Shown here: positions 1 through 7,102 of the stretch, piece after piece
Position numbering within the stretch: position 1 is the first letter of the stretch
Layout of the letters: each line of letters opens with the position of its first letter
Assembly (NCBI GenBank): GCA_010030955.1
Contig: RHBP01000059.1
Coordinates: forward strand, 1-10,332
Reading direction: 5' to 3'
DNA length: 10,332 bases
DNA from: Synechococcaceae bacterium WBB_10_009
Lineage (GTDB): Bacteria > Cyanobacteriota > Cyanobacteriia > PCC-6307 > Cyanobiaceae
Translations under genes and position numbers: made by a program
Notes under the pieces: generated by a model
What the model was told of the DNA's origin: nothing
Seen by the model: the letters and a program-made list of their open reading frames with translations, nothing else
Databases searched by the model: none

Positions 1-447
1 GGCAAAGACCAGCAGGCGGCCCATGTGCTGCGCAACCTGGAACCGGACGACCTGGTGAAGTACGGCCTGATCCCTGAATTCATCGGCCGCCTGCCGGTGA
101 GCGCGGTGCTCGAACCCCTCGACACCCATGCCCTTGAGGCGATCCTCACCGAACCGCGGGATGCCCTGGTGAAGCAGTTCCAGACCCTGCTGAGCATGGA
201 TGACGTGCGCCTCGACTTCGAACCCGGCGCCGTGGAGGCGATCGCCGCCGAAGCCCACCGCCGCAAAACCGGTGCCCGGGCCCTGCGCGGCATCGTGGAG
301 GAGCTGATGCTCGATCTGATGTACGACCTGCCCTCGGACAAGAGCACCAAGAGCTTCACCATCACCCGTGAGCTGGTGGAGGAGCGCACCAAGGCCAAGG
401 TGCTGGCGCTGCCCGGCAGCGAAGCCGCCCAACAGGAATCCGCCTGA
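1..447 (+). CDS. clpX: ATP-dependent Clp protease ATP-binding subunit ClpX, C-terminal part (5' end outside the window)
   Basis: ClpX is the AAA+ unfoldase that feeds tagged proteins into the ClpP chamber in the cytoplasm. The frame is open from base 1, so only the last 148 residues are visible; the zinc-binding domain, Walker A and Walker B lie upstream of the window. The visible part has the IPEFIGRLPV motif, whose Arg is the arginine finger in the ClpX family. It also has the small AAA+ subdomain with the sensor-2 stretch RKTGARALRGIVEELMLDLM, followed by a short variable tail ending in a TGA. An NC/LRAT gene starts 15 nt downstream and dnaX follows it, so the three are probably co-transcribed. 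tig-clpP-clpX usually precede in cyanobacteria, but that cannot be seen here. The match is strong across the visible length. Confidence 0.96.
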   Translation, partial: GKDQQAAHVLRNLEPDDLVKYGLIPEFIGRLPVSAVLEPLDTHALEAILTEPRDALVKQFQTLLSMDDVRLDFEPGAVEAIAAEAHRRKTGARALRGIVEELMLDLMYDLPSDKSTKSFTITRELVEERTKAKVLALPGSEAAQQESA

Positions 448-462
448 TCCCACCGGGCCGGC

Positions 463-1062
463 ATGGCCGCCGCCGACCACCTGCAGGTGCCCCGCCAGCA
501 CGGGCTGTTCCAGCACCACGGCATCGACCTGGGGGATGGCACGGTGGCCCACTACCTGGAGGGCCGGCAGATCCTGCGCAGCCCGCGCCACGACTTCAGC
601 CGCGGCGAGCCGATCAGCGTGGTGCCCTACGACGCCGGCAGCTGCTCCCCGGCCGGCACCACCCTGCGGCGGGCCATGGGGCGGCTGGGGGAGCAGAACT
701 ACAACCTGCTGTTCAACAACTGCGAGCACTTCGCCCACTGGTGCAAAACCGGCCGCCACCGCAGTGCCCAGGTGGAGGGGCTGCTGCAGTCGGCGGTGCT
801 GGGGGGCGCCCGCCTGCTGCTGCGGCAGGGGGTGCGGATCGACCCTGAGCTGGTGCGCCGCAGCCTGGGGCGGCTGGAGCGGCTGCGGCAGACCCTGCTG
901 GAGCAACTGGAGACGGCCCTGACCCGCGTTGAAGCCCGCTGGGGCCAGCAGCAGCTGGAGGCGGTGAGGCTGGCGGCCCAGAAGCTGGCCGACCAGCTGA
1001 GCGAAGTGGAGGAACTCGAGGCCAGGCTGGAGCACCTGCTGGACCCCGGCAGCGGCCCCTAA
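463..1062 (+). CDS. NC/LRAT-domain protein with a C-terminal helical tail
   Basis: The protein has 199 residues. The N-terminal half carries the signature of the lecithin-retinol acyltransferase (LRAT)/NC domain, a permuted NlpC/P60-like thiol fold. This comprises FQHHGIDLGDGTVAHY (residues 16-31, putative catalytic His18) and NNCEHFAHWC (residues 85-94, putative nucleophile Cys87). Family members act as acyltransferases or lipases on membrane lipids, but the bacterial substrates are mostly unknown. Residues from about 125 to 193 are rich in Leu, Arg, Glu and Gln and should form long amphipathic helices or a coiled coil. I see no signal peptide or membrane segment, so it is probably cytoplasmic or peripherally membrane-bound. 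The ATG at 463 is the first start after clpX, whose stop is 15 nt upstream, and dnaX begins 9 nt after this stop. That spacing suggests read-through with both neighbours. The domain call is good; the reaction is not known. Confidence 0.82.
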   Translation: MAAADHLQVPRQHGLFQHHGIDLGDGTVAHYLEGRQILRSPRHDFSRGEPISVVPYDAGSCSPAGTTLRRAMGRLGEQNYNLLFNNCEHFAHWCKTGRHRSAQVEGLLQSAVLGGARLLLRQGVRIDPELVRRSLGRLERLRQTLLEQLETALTRVEARWGQQQLEAVRLAAQKLADQLSEVEELEARLEHLLDPGSGP

Positions 1063-1071
1063 CCTCCAGCC

Positions 1072-2862
1072 ATGCCGGCCGCCTACCAACCGCTCCACCA
1101 CAAGTACCGCCCCCAGCGCTTCGACCAGCTGGTGGGGCAGGAGGCGATCGCGGCCACCCTGGGCAACGCCCTGCGCTCCGGCCGCATCGCCCCGGCCTAC
1201 CTGTTCAGCGGGCCGCGGGGCACCGGCAAAACCTCCAGCGCCCGCATCCTGGCGCGATCGCTCAACTGCATCGGCAGCGACGGCCCCACCCCCGAGCCCT
1301 GCGGCGTCTGCGAGCTCTGCACCGCCATCGCCGCGGGCAACGCCCTGGATGTGATCGAGATCGACGCCGCCTCCAACACCGGCGTCGACAACATCCGCGA
1401 ACTGATCGAGCGCTCCCGCTTCGCCCCCGTGCAGGCGCGCTGGAAGGTCTATGTGGTGGATGAGTGCCACATGCTCTCCACGGCGGCCTTCAACGCCCTG
1501 CTCAAAACCCTGGAGGAGCCGCCGCCGCGGGTGGTGTTCGTGCTGGCCACCACCGACCCGCAGCGGGTGCTGCCCACAATCCTCAGCCGCTGCCAGCGCT
1601 TTGATTTCCGCCGCATCCCCCTCGATGCCCTGGAGCGGCACCTGGGCTGGATCGCTGAGCAGGAGCAGATCGGCATCACCGCCGAGGCGCTGCATGTGGT
1701 GGCGCAGCGGGCCCAGGGGGGCCTGCGCGACGCCGAAAGCCTGCTCGATCAGCTCAGCCTGCTGCCGCCGCCGGTGGAGCCGATGGCGGTGTGGGATCTG
1801 CTGGGGGCCGTGCCGGAGCAGGAGCTGCTGCAGTTGGCGGCCGCCCTGGCCGCCAGCGAACCGCTGGGGGTGATCGAAGCGATCCGCACCCTGCTGGAGC
1901 GGGGCCGCGAACCGGGGGCGGTGCTGCAGGGCCTGGCGGGCATGCTGCGCGACCTGGTGCTGGCGGGGGTGGCCCCGGAGCGGCTGGAGCTCACCAGCGT
2001 GTCGCCCCAGCTGCGGCCCGAGCTGCCCGAGCTGGCGCGCCGCATCGGCAAAGCCCGCCTGCTGCACTGGCAGGCCCAGCTCAAGGGCAGCGAACAGCAG
2101 CTGCGCCAGAGCGTGCAACCGCGCCTGTGGCTGGAGGTGCTGCTGCTGGGCCTGCTGAGCGAAGCCCCCGCCGCCGGCGCGGCTCCGGCCCCAGCCCCGG
2201 CCCCAGCCCGAGCGGCAACGCCGGTGGCCGCCCCAGCGCCCCTGCCTGCATCGCCCCCAGCCCCTGCAGCGGCGACAACCGCGCCAGCGCCTGCACCGGC
2301 GCCTGCGGCACCTGCGGCGCCCGCCCCACCGGCACCAACCCCGGACCCCGCCGCCGAACCCACCGAACCCGCCAACCTCGGCGAGCTCTGGCAGCAGATC
2401 CTGGCGGGGCTGGAGCTGCCCTCCACCCGCATGCTGCTGTCCCAGCAGGCCCAGTTGGTGCGCCTGGACCAGCAGCGGGCGGTGGTGCAGGTGGCGGGCA
2501 ACTGGATGGCGATGGTGCAGGGGCGCCAGGCGCTGCTGGAGCAAGCCATCGCCTCAGCCCTGGGCAGCCCCCGCCAACTGGTGCTCGAGGCCGGCGGCAA
2601 TCCGCCACCGATGCCGCGCCCCAGCGCCCCGCAAGCCACCCCACAAGCCGCACCGCCCGCAGCCCCGGAGCCGGCCCCGCAGCCCGCACCGGAGGCCACA
2701 GTTCCGCAGGAGGCCGCACCGGAGCCACCACCGGCCGCCGCGGCCCAACCGGCACCCCCCCAGCCCAGCCAACTGGACGACCAGGCCAAGCGCCTGGCGG
2801 ACTTTTTCAACGGCGAGGTGGTGGCCCTGGAGGGGCCCATCCCCGAACTGGAAGCCAGCTAG
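1072..2862 (+). CDS. dnaX: DNA polymerase III subunit gamma/tau
   Basis: DnaX is the clamp-loader ATPase of 596 residues that loads the beta sliding clamp and couples polymerases at the fork. Visible AAA+ elements, in order, are YRPQRFDQLVGQ (12-23), Walker A GPRGTGKT (47-54), a four-Cys zinc module (C66, C77, C80, C83), Walker B VYVVDE (126-131), sensor 1 ATTDP (159-163), the SRC motif (172-174, with an Arg that acts in trans) and sensor 2 in QGGLRDAESLLDQL (215-228). The collar domain runs to about residue 364. It is followed by a Pro/Ala-rich linker (365-433), a compact tau-type domain (about 435-507), a second Pro/Ala-rich linker (508-566) and a short end QAKRLADFFNGEVVAL. No intein interrupts the Walker A region, unlike some cyanobacterial dnaX genes. 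I see no A-rich slippery site of the kind used elsewhere to make gamma. The stop lies 21 nt from the converging glycosyltransferase gene. Confidence 0.96.
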   Translation: MPAAYQPLHHKYRPQRFDQLVGQEAIAATLGNALRSGRIAPAYLFSGPRGTGKTSSARILARSLNCIGSDGPTPEPCGVCELCTAIAAGNALDVIEIDAASNTGVDNIRELIERSRFAPVQARWKVYVVDECHMLSTAAFNALLKTLEEPPPRVVFVLATTDPQRVLPTILSRCQRFDFRRIPLDALERHLGWIAEQEQIGITAEALHVVAQRAQGGLRDAESLLDQLSLLPPPVEPMAVWDLLGAVPEQELLQLAAALAASEPLGVIEAIRTLLERGREPGAVLQGLAGMLRDLVLAGVAPERLELTSVSPQLRPELPELARRIGKARLLHWQAQLKGSEQQLRQSVQPRLWLEVLLLGLLSEAPAAGAAPAPAPAPARAATPVAAPAPLPASPPAPAAATTAPAPAPAPAAPAAPAPPAPTPDPAAEPTEPANLGELWQQILAGLELPSTRMLLSQQAQLVRLDQQRAVVQVAGNWMAMVQGRQALLEQAIASALGSPRQLVLEAGGNPPPMPRPSAPQATPQAAPPAAPEPAPQPAPEATVPQEAAPEPPPAAAAQPAPPQPSQLDDQAKRLADFFNGEVVALEGPIPELEAS

Positions 2863-2883
2863 CGGAGCTGCCGCGCCCTGGGC

Positions 2884-4290
2884 TCAGAGCACCTGGGTGC
2901 TGAGGTCGGCCTCGTCAGCGCTGGCCTCGGCGCCACTGGATGCGGGGCTGCCGTGCTCGGTCTTGGCCCACACCAGCCGTTTGGGCAGCAGCGCCATGCG
3001 CAGGCTCGTGTAGGGGATCACCACGAACCAGTGGCCCAGGTAGGCAATGCCCAGGGCCAGGTTGAACGGGTGCATCGCCGGCAGGGCCGGGCCCTCGTTG
3101 GGGCGGCGGCAGCCCACCAGGATGGCGCCGCCGGAGAGGCCGAAGGCCACAAACGACAGGGGCCACATCACCGGCGCCGAGCGCATGGCCAACGCGGTGA
3201 ACAGATCGGCCACCGCCATCACGGGCAGGGCGTACTGGAGCAGAAAAAAGCTGAGCAGATCCAGCTTCACGCCGAAGCCGAGCTCTGGGCCGGTGAGTTG
3301 GCCCCAGTAATCGAAGAAGCGCTGCAGGCCCCCCTCCGCCCAGCGCTGCCGCTGGCGCCACAGGGCCGTCAAACCGGTCACCGCCTCCTCCTGCACGGGC
3401 GGATTCCAGAGCACCGCCACCGCTTGGCCGGTCACCAGCAGGCGAAAGCTGAGGTCGAGGTCGTCGGTGACGGTGGCCTCGTTGAAGCCCTCACAACCGA
3501 GCACCGCCTGGCGCTGCAACAGCTGGCCGTTGCCGCGCAGCTCCACCACACCGCCGCTGCGCAGGCGGCCCTGCTGGATCACCGCATCCAGCGCCATCTC
3601 CATGGCCTGGGCCCGGGTGAGCAGGTTCTGGTCGGCGTTGACCACGGCCTTGCGCAGCTGCACCGCCGACCATCCACCGCCCTCAGCGAAACCCACAAGC
3701 CGCTCCAGCAGATCGGGCTGCAGCTGGGCATCGGCATCCAGCACCAGCAGCCAGCGCCCCTGAAGCTTGGGCAGCACCGCATTGAGGGCGCCGGATTTGC
3801 CACCACCGGCATCGCGGCTGCGGCGCAGCACCTGCAGCTGGGGAACGCTGCGCTGGCAGGCCTCCAGCACCTTCGCGGTGCCGTCCTCACTGCCGTCATC
3901 CACCACCCAAAACCGAAGCAGCTCAGCGGGGTAGCGCAGGCCGGCCAACCGCTCCACCAGCCGGCCGATCACCGCCTCCTCATCCCGGGCAGCCACCACC
4001 AGATCCACCGCCGGCCAGCCAGCCGCGGGGGCCGCCGCCGTGGGGGGCAACACGGCGCCGTCGGCGCCGGCCTCCGGCAAGCCACCAAACGAGGGGTGCG
4101 GCCCCGCCAGCAGCGGCAGAAACACGGTGCGCAGGGCGTAGGCCCCCAGCAGCACGGTGAGGGCGATGGCTGGCCACAGCTGCTGCTGGGCCGGCAGGGC
4201 ATGGGGGAATGCCCCGGCGGCACAGCACCCGATCAGGAAGAGGGCGGCCTGGGGACGGCGAGCTCCTGTGGCGGTGCCGCCAACGGCCAT
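2884..4290 (-). CDS. Membrane GT2 glycosyltransferase, probable beta-monoglucosyldiacylglycerol synthase (Sll1377/MgdA-like)
   Basis: This 468-residue processive-type family 2 glycosyltransferase has all the catalytic signatures: VVDDGSEDGT (129-138), DAD (185-187), TDD (275-277, catalytic base region) and QRQRW (313-317, Q-x-x-RW). Two hydrophobic helices precede the catalytic domain (about 15-30 and 40-61). About three follow it (345-369, 375-393, 408-428), so the active site should face the cytoplasm at the membrane. From memory, the blocks GGKSGALN, ELRGNGQ and RWAEGGLQRFFDYW resemble Synechocystis Sll1377. That enzyme transfers glucose from UDP-glucose to diacylglycerol, the first step of cyanobacterial galactolipid synthesis. 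A polysaccharide synthase (PgaC/IcaA type) is the main alternative. The ATG lies 24 nt after the stop of the SpoIID-like gene, with an AGAGG-like site just ahead, so the two are probably co-transcribed. The GT2 call is firm and the lipid role is likely. Confidence 0.88.
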   Translation of the reverse strand: MAVGGTATGARRPQAALFLIGCCAAGAFPHALPAQQQLWPAIALTVLLGAYALRTVFLPLLAGPHPSFGGLPEAGADGAVLPPTAAAPAAGWPAVDLVVAARDEEAVIGRLVERLAGLRYPAELLRFWVVDDGSEDGTAKVLEACQRSVPQLQVLRRSRDAGGGKSGALNAVLPKLQGRWLLVLDADAQLQPDLLERLVGFAEGGGWSAVQLRKAVVNADQNLLTRAQAMEMALDAVIQQGRLRSGGVVELRGNGQLLQRQAVLGCEGFNEATVTDDLDLSFRLLVTGQAVAVLWNPPVQEEAVTGLTALWRQRQRWAEGGLQRFFDYWGQLTGPELGFGVKLDLLSFFLLQYALPVMAVADLFTALAMRSAPVMWPLSFVAFGLSGGAILVGCRRPNEGPALPAMHPFNLALGIAYLGHWFVVIPYTSLRMALLPKRLVWAKTEHGSPASSGAEASADEADLSTQVL

Positions 4291-4314
4291 GGCCTCTGCT
4301 GCGATGGAGCAACT

Positions 4315-5847
4315 TTAAGGGCCGCCGCTGGAGCCCCCCCGCAGGCGCTCCAGCGGCAGCAGGGTGGTGCCGGGGTAGTAGTGGCTGAGGATCCGCTCCA
4401 GGCTCCAGCCGCGGCCGGCCAGATCGATGGCGCCGGCCTGGGAGAGGCCGGCCCCGTGGCCGAACCCGCCCCCCTCAAACCACCACTGGCCAGGCCCGGC
4501 GGACTGCACCACAAACAACGTGCTCGGCAACTGCCGCAGCCGGCGGCGGATGGCGTCGCGCACCAGCACCTCCCGGCCGGCCGAGCCGGCGATGGCCAGG
4601 CGCACCACCCGGCCGCTAGGGCCCCGTTCCAGCACCAGCGGGCGCAAGGGTTCCCCCAGGGCGGCGGCCCGCTCTGCCACCGCCTGGCGCAGATCCGCCT
4701 CCGTGATCAACCGCCGCCAGCGGAAGCGGGGGTGACCGGCCCCGTAGGCCCCCTGGCTGCGGCTGAGCAGCTCCTGCAGCTGCTGGGGTTGGGCCAGGGG
4801 CAGCCCCACCGGCGGGCGCCCCTGGCTCGACCAATCCAGAAACGGCTCCAGGTAGGGCAGCTCCGGCAGGGGCCAGGCCTCGTTTTCATTGGCCGCCACA
4901 CCGCCGTTGCTGGCGTGATACACCGCATGGATCGGTTCGCCGCGCCAGGCCAGCACACGGCCGGCGCTGCCGGCCACGGCCTGGCGCACGGCCGCCCCAG
5001 CCTGCCGGGGATCGCCATACACCTGGCATTGGGTGTCGGCGCAGAGGTGGTAGCCATCCACGGCAAACCGGTGGCGGTTGCGCAGCGCCCACGTACGGGC
5101 CAGCACCGCCTGGGCCCCCAGGGCGGCGGCCGGGGAGCCGGCACCGATTTCATGGGGCACCACCCCCAGCAGGTAGCGCTCCAGGGGCACCTGCTCGATC
5201 AGGGTCCAGCGGTCGCTGGCGTCGGCCTGCAGCCGGAACGGACCGGCAAACACCCCCCCCTGCCAGCGCAACCCCTGGGGGGCCTGGATCTGCACCGGAC
5301 CCGCCAGGGGGCGCCAGCCCTCGGCGGCCCCGCGCCCCTGCAGCACCCGGCGCTGCTGCAGCCGTTGCTCCACCAGCCGGGCCGTGAACCCCGCGGGGGG
5401 CTTGGCGGTGGCTGGGGAGGTGGCCGGGGCCCACACCTCCCACTCCCCCGGATGGGCCACCTGGGCGGTGACCCCCTGGCGGCGCCAGGCCAAGGCGGCC
5501 TGCTCGGCGGCCTCGAAGCTGGCGAAGGGCCCCACCACCCACCGCCGAATCATCTGGGGCTGGGGCAAGGGCAGCCACTGCCAACGCAGCTGCAGCTCCG
5601 GCCCGTTCAAGCGTTGGCCGCGCGCATCACTGGCCTGCAGGGATCCCCCGGCCGCCCGCAGGGTGAGGGGGGCCTCCCCCAACCGGGCCGCCAGGGCCAC
5701 CCAGAGCTGCGGCCGCTGGGCCGTGGGTTCCGGCGGCGGCGGCACGGGCCAGTGGCTCAGCGCCTCGGCCCCCACCCCACGGCAACCCGCCAGCAGCACG
5801 CCGCAGCCCAGCACCAGGGGCAGGGCGCGGCGGCATCGCACGACCAT
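4315..5847 (-). CDS. SpoIID/LytB-domain lipoprotein with SPOR-like segment
   Basis: I place the start at the ATG at 5847 (510 residues). From there the protein begins with a short basic stretch and a hydrophobic core ending in a lipobox LAGC (Cys22), a typical lipoprotein signal. An ATG 23 codons upstream would bury that signal and overlap the rpmI promoter. Residues of about 103-142 (WVVGPFASFEAAEQAALAWR and onward) look like a SPOR peptidoglycan-binding segment. The SpoIID/LytB domain follows: LERYLLGVVPHEIG (E233 aligns with the putative catalytic Glu of SpoIID), a CADTQCQVY motif, YHASNGGVAANENEAWP, and the C-terminal GGGFGHGAGLSQAGA and YYPGT motifs. SpoIID enzymes cleave glycan strands lacking stem peptides, and LytB enhances amidases. 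Cyanobacteria do not sporulate, so the role here is probably wall remodelling or division. A GT2 gene follows on the same strand after 24 nt. Confidence 0.9.
   Translation of the reverse strand: MVVRCRRALPLVLGCGVLLAGCRGVGAEALSHWPVPPPPEPTAQRPQLWVALAARLGEAPLTLRAAGGSLQASDARGQRLNGPELQLRWQWLPLPQPQMIRRWVVGPFASFEAAEQAALAWRRQGVTAQVAHPGEWEVWAPATSPATAKPPAGFTARLVEQRLQQRRVLQGRGAAEGWRPLAGPVQIQAPQGLRWQGGVFAGPFRLQADASDRWTLIEQVPLERYLLGVVPHEIGAGSPAAALGAQAVLARTWALRNRHRFAVDGYHLCADTQCQVYGDPRQAGAAVRQAVAGSAGRVLAWRGEPIHAVYHASNGGVAANENEAWPLPELPYLEPFLDWSSQGRPPVGLPLAQPQQLQELLSRSQGAYGAGHPRFRWRRLITEADLRQAVAERAAALGEPLRPLVLERGPSGRVVRLAIAGSAGREVLVRDAIRRRLRQLPSTLFVVQSAGPGQWWFEGGGFGHGAGLSQAGAIDLAGRGWSLERILSHYYPGTTLLPLERLRGGSSGGP
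5422..5541 (-). other. SPOR-like segment encoded within the SpoIID-like gene
   Basis: The translation reads WVVGPFASFEAAEQAALAWR, then QGVTAQV and EWEVWAP. The pattern is a beta strand with VGPF, a helix with spaced alanines, a 'G-hydrophobic' turn and a closing strand. This matches the layout of SPOR domains, which bind glycan strands lacking stem peptides. The assignment is by eye and the similarity is moderate. Confidence 0.5.
5782..5793 (-). other. Lipobox (LAGC) of the SpoIID-like lipoprotein
   Basis: These codons encode Leu-Ala-Gly-Cys after a hydrophobic run (ALPLVLGCGVLL) and two arginines. This is the classical signal peptidase II site, with Cys22 as the lipid-modified residue of the mature protein. 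It supports the start at 5847 rather than the upstream ATG. Confidence 0.7.
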
Positions 5848-5883
5848 CGATCCGGCGGTGGCAGGCCCCGACCCTAGGGGGAG

Positions 5884-5913
5884 TTGGCGGAAGGCACTTC
5901 GAGGGCGTACCCT
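5884..5913 (+). promoter_or_regulatory. Candidate sigma-70 promoter of rpmI-rplT
   Basis: A TTGGCG box (5884-5889) is followed 18 nt later by TACCCT (5908-5913), which fits the TAnnnT -10 pattern of cyanobacteria. The predicted transcription start near 5920 leaves a leader of only about 20 nt before rpmI. No infC gene precedes, so the ribosomal protein pair seems to have its own promoter in the 92-bp space shared with the divergent SpoIID-like gene. For that gene, TAGGGT (5871-5876, minus strand) is a weak -10 candidate. These are pattern matches only. Confidence 0.4.
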
Positions 5914-5914
5914 C
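5901..5914. repeat. Short inverted repeat overlapping the rpmI -10 box
   Basis: GAGGG and CCCTC form perfect 5-bp arms separated by CGTA, and the candidate -10 TACCCT lies inside. It could be an operator between the divergent genes or chance in GC-rich DNA. Confidence 0.35.
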
Positions 5915-5939
5915 ATTGTTTGTGCCAGAGCCCGTAGAC

Positions 5940-6137
5940 ATGCCGAAGCTCAAGACCCGCAAAGCAGCCGCCAAGCGGTTCAAAGCAACCGGCAGCGGAA
6001 AGTTCATGCGTCGCCACGCTTTCCGCAATCACCTGCTCGACCACAAGAGCCCCAAGCGCAAGCGTTTCCTCGGCACCATGGCCGTGGTCGATGAGCGGGA
6101 CGCGGACAACGTGCGCGCGATGCTCCCCTACAGCTGA
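5940..6137 (+). CDS. rpmI: 50S ribosomal protein L35
   Basis: This is a 65-residue basic protein of the large ribosomal subunit. It starts MPKLKTRKAAAKRFKATGSG and contains RRHAFRNHLLDHKSPKRKR, both standard L35 blocks, and its length matches the family. The frame is open upstream to a TTG at 5916, but the ATG at 5940 gives the conserved MPKLKTR N-terminus and is the right start. rplT follows 46 nt downstream, the usual rpmI-rplT order. In many bacteria L20 represses this operon through its leader, but the leader here appears too short for a large structure. Confidence 0.97.
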   Translation: MPKLKTRKAAAKRFKATGSGKFMRRHAFRNHLLDHKSPKRKRFLGTMAVVDERDADNVRAMLPYS

Positions 6138-6183
6138 ACGATCGGCTGCAGCGCTGTTTCAACAAAATCCCTGAGAACCACCC

Positions 6184-6535
6184 ATGGCCCGCGTCAAGAG
6201 GGGCAACGTCGCCCGCAAACGCCGCAACAAAATCCTTCGCCTGGCGCGCGGTTTCCGCGGCGGGCGGCAACGGCTCCCTGTTCCGCACCGCCAACCAGCG
6301 GGTGATGAAGGCGCTCTGCAACGCCTACCGCGACCGCCGCCGCCGCAAGCGCGACTTCCGCCGTCTGTGGATCGCCCGCATCAACGCTGCCGCCCGCCTC
6401 AATGGCCTGAGCTACAGCCGTCTGATGGGCGGCCTCAAGAAGGCCGATGTGCAGCTGAACCGCAAGATGCTGGCCCAACTGGCCGTGGCCGATCCCGCCA
6501 GCTTCACCACCGTGGTGGGCGCCGCCAAGGCCTGA
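6184..6535 (+). pseudogene. rplT: 50S ribosomal protein L20, reading frame broken by a 4-bp duplication
   Basis: L20 binds 23S rRNA early in large-subunit assembly. The ATG at 6184 gives the standard [20 protein letters not shown] start through RGFRG, then the frame drifts into non-L20 residues. From about 6266 the L20 sequence resumes in the +2 frame ([23 protein letters not shown] and onward) and runs to the TGA at 6533-6535. At the junction, 6259-6266 reads GGCG twice in tandem. Removing one copy restores a continuous frame of 115 residues, which matches the usual cyanobacterial L20 length. Every other L20 block is intact, including [19 protein letters not shown] and [11 protein letters not shown]20 is important for growth and no second copy is visible, so a sequencing or assembly error is more likely than real loss; a true mutation cannot be excluded from the sequence alone. 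Confidence 0.93.
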
Positions 6536-6565
6536 TCACCCCCCACCAGAGCAGCCGGCAGGCCG

Positions 6566-7087
6566 ATGGATCTTTCGCTTCCGCAGGCCTACCTGATCGG
6601 CCTGCTGGTGTTGCTCGGGGCTGCCGCGGTGCTGGTGGCCCGTCAGATCCTGCGGGTGCGGGCTGATGAAGTGGCCTTGGCCCGGCTCGAGGCCCAGGCC
6701 AAAACCAGCCAGCAATCCGCCGCCGACCTCTACGAACTGGCCTCCGTGCAGCTGCGCAAGCGGCTCTATGGCCAGGCGGTGGACAACCTCAAGCGGGCCA
6801 GCAAATCCGCCGCGGCCGAACCGCCGGAAGCCCAGGCGCTGATCGAAAACGCCCTCGGCTTTGCCTTGGCGGCCCAGAGCAACTACGGCGCCGCCATCAA
6901 GCACTACCGCGCCGCCCTCAAGGCCAAGGCCGACTACCCGGTGGCACTCAACAACCTGGCCTACGCCCTCGAGAAGCAGCAGAAGCCCGAGGAGGCCATG
7001 GCCACCTACCAGCAGGTGCTCGAACTCGACAGCGGCAACCGCACCGCCCGAAAACGGCTCAAGCGGCTGGAACGCACGGCGGCCTGA
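6566..7087 (+). CDS. Ycf37-like TPR membrane protein, probable photosystem I assembly factor
   Basis: The protein has 173 residues, about the length I recall for Synechocystis Ycf37. An N-terminal hydrophobic helix (about residues 8-26, [20 protein letters not shown]) is followed by a basic stretch, a helical linker and about three tetratricopeptide repeats (53-86, 90-122 and 124-156; for example [20 protein letters not shown]). The end is basic ([13 protein letters not shown]). Ycf37 and its plastid relative Pyg7 are thylakoid proteins that help assemble or stabilise photosystem I. The architecture fits, but TPR sequences are degenerate, so the specific role is inferred. The ATG lies 30 nt after rplT, so it may be read from the rpmI promoter. 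Its end faces a converging gene 15 nt away. Confidence 0.75.
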
Positions 7088-7102
7088 GGCCCGCCCGGAA
7101 CC

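Noticed and set aside
1749..2840. Long open frames on both strands in the second half of dnaX
   Set aside because: They follow from the Pro/Ala-rich repeats in dnaX. Their products are Gly/Ala/Arg-rich low-complexity sequence without motifs.
1072..2862. An intein in dnaX, as in some cyanobacteria
   Set aside because: The Walker A and surrounding ATPase sequence is continuous, with no intein splice motifs or extra length.
2953..5877. A 974-codon open frame on the plus strand across the GT2 and SpoIID-like genes
   Set aside because: It is antisense to two genes with clear domain motifs. Its product is a His/Gln/Gly/Pro-rich composition artefact of high-GC codons with no recognisable domain.
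6184..6535. Programmed ribosomal frameshifting in rplT
   Set aside because: No slippery codon pair or downstream structure typical of programmed shifts is evident, the L20 family does not use it to my knowledge, and a simple 4-bp tandem duplication explains the shift.
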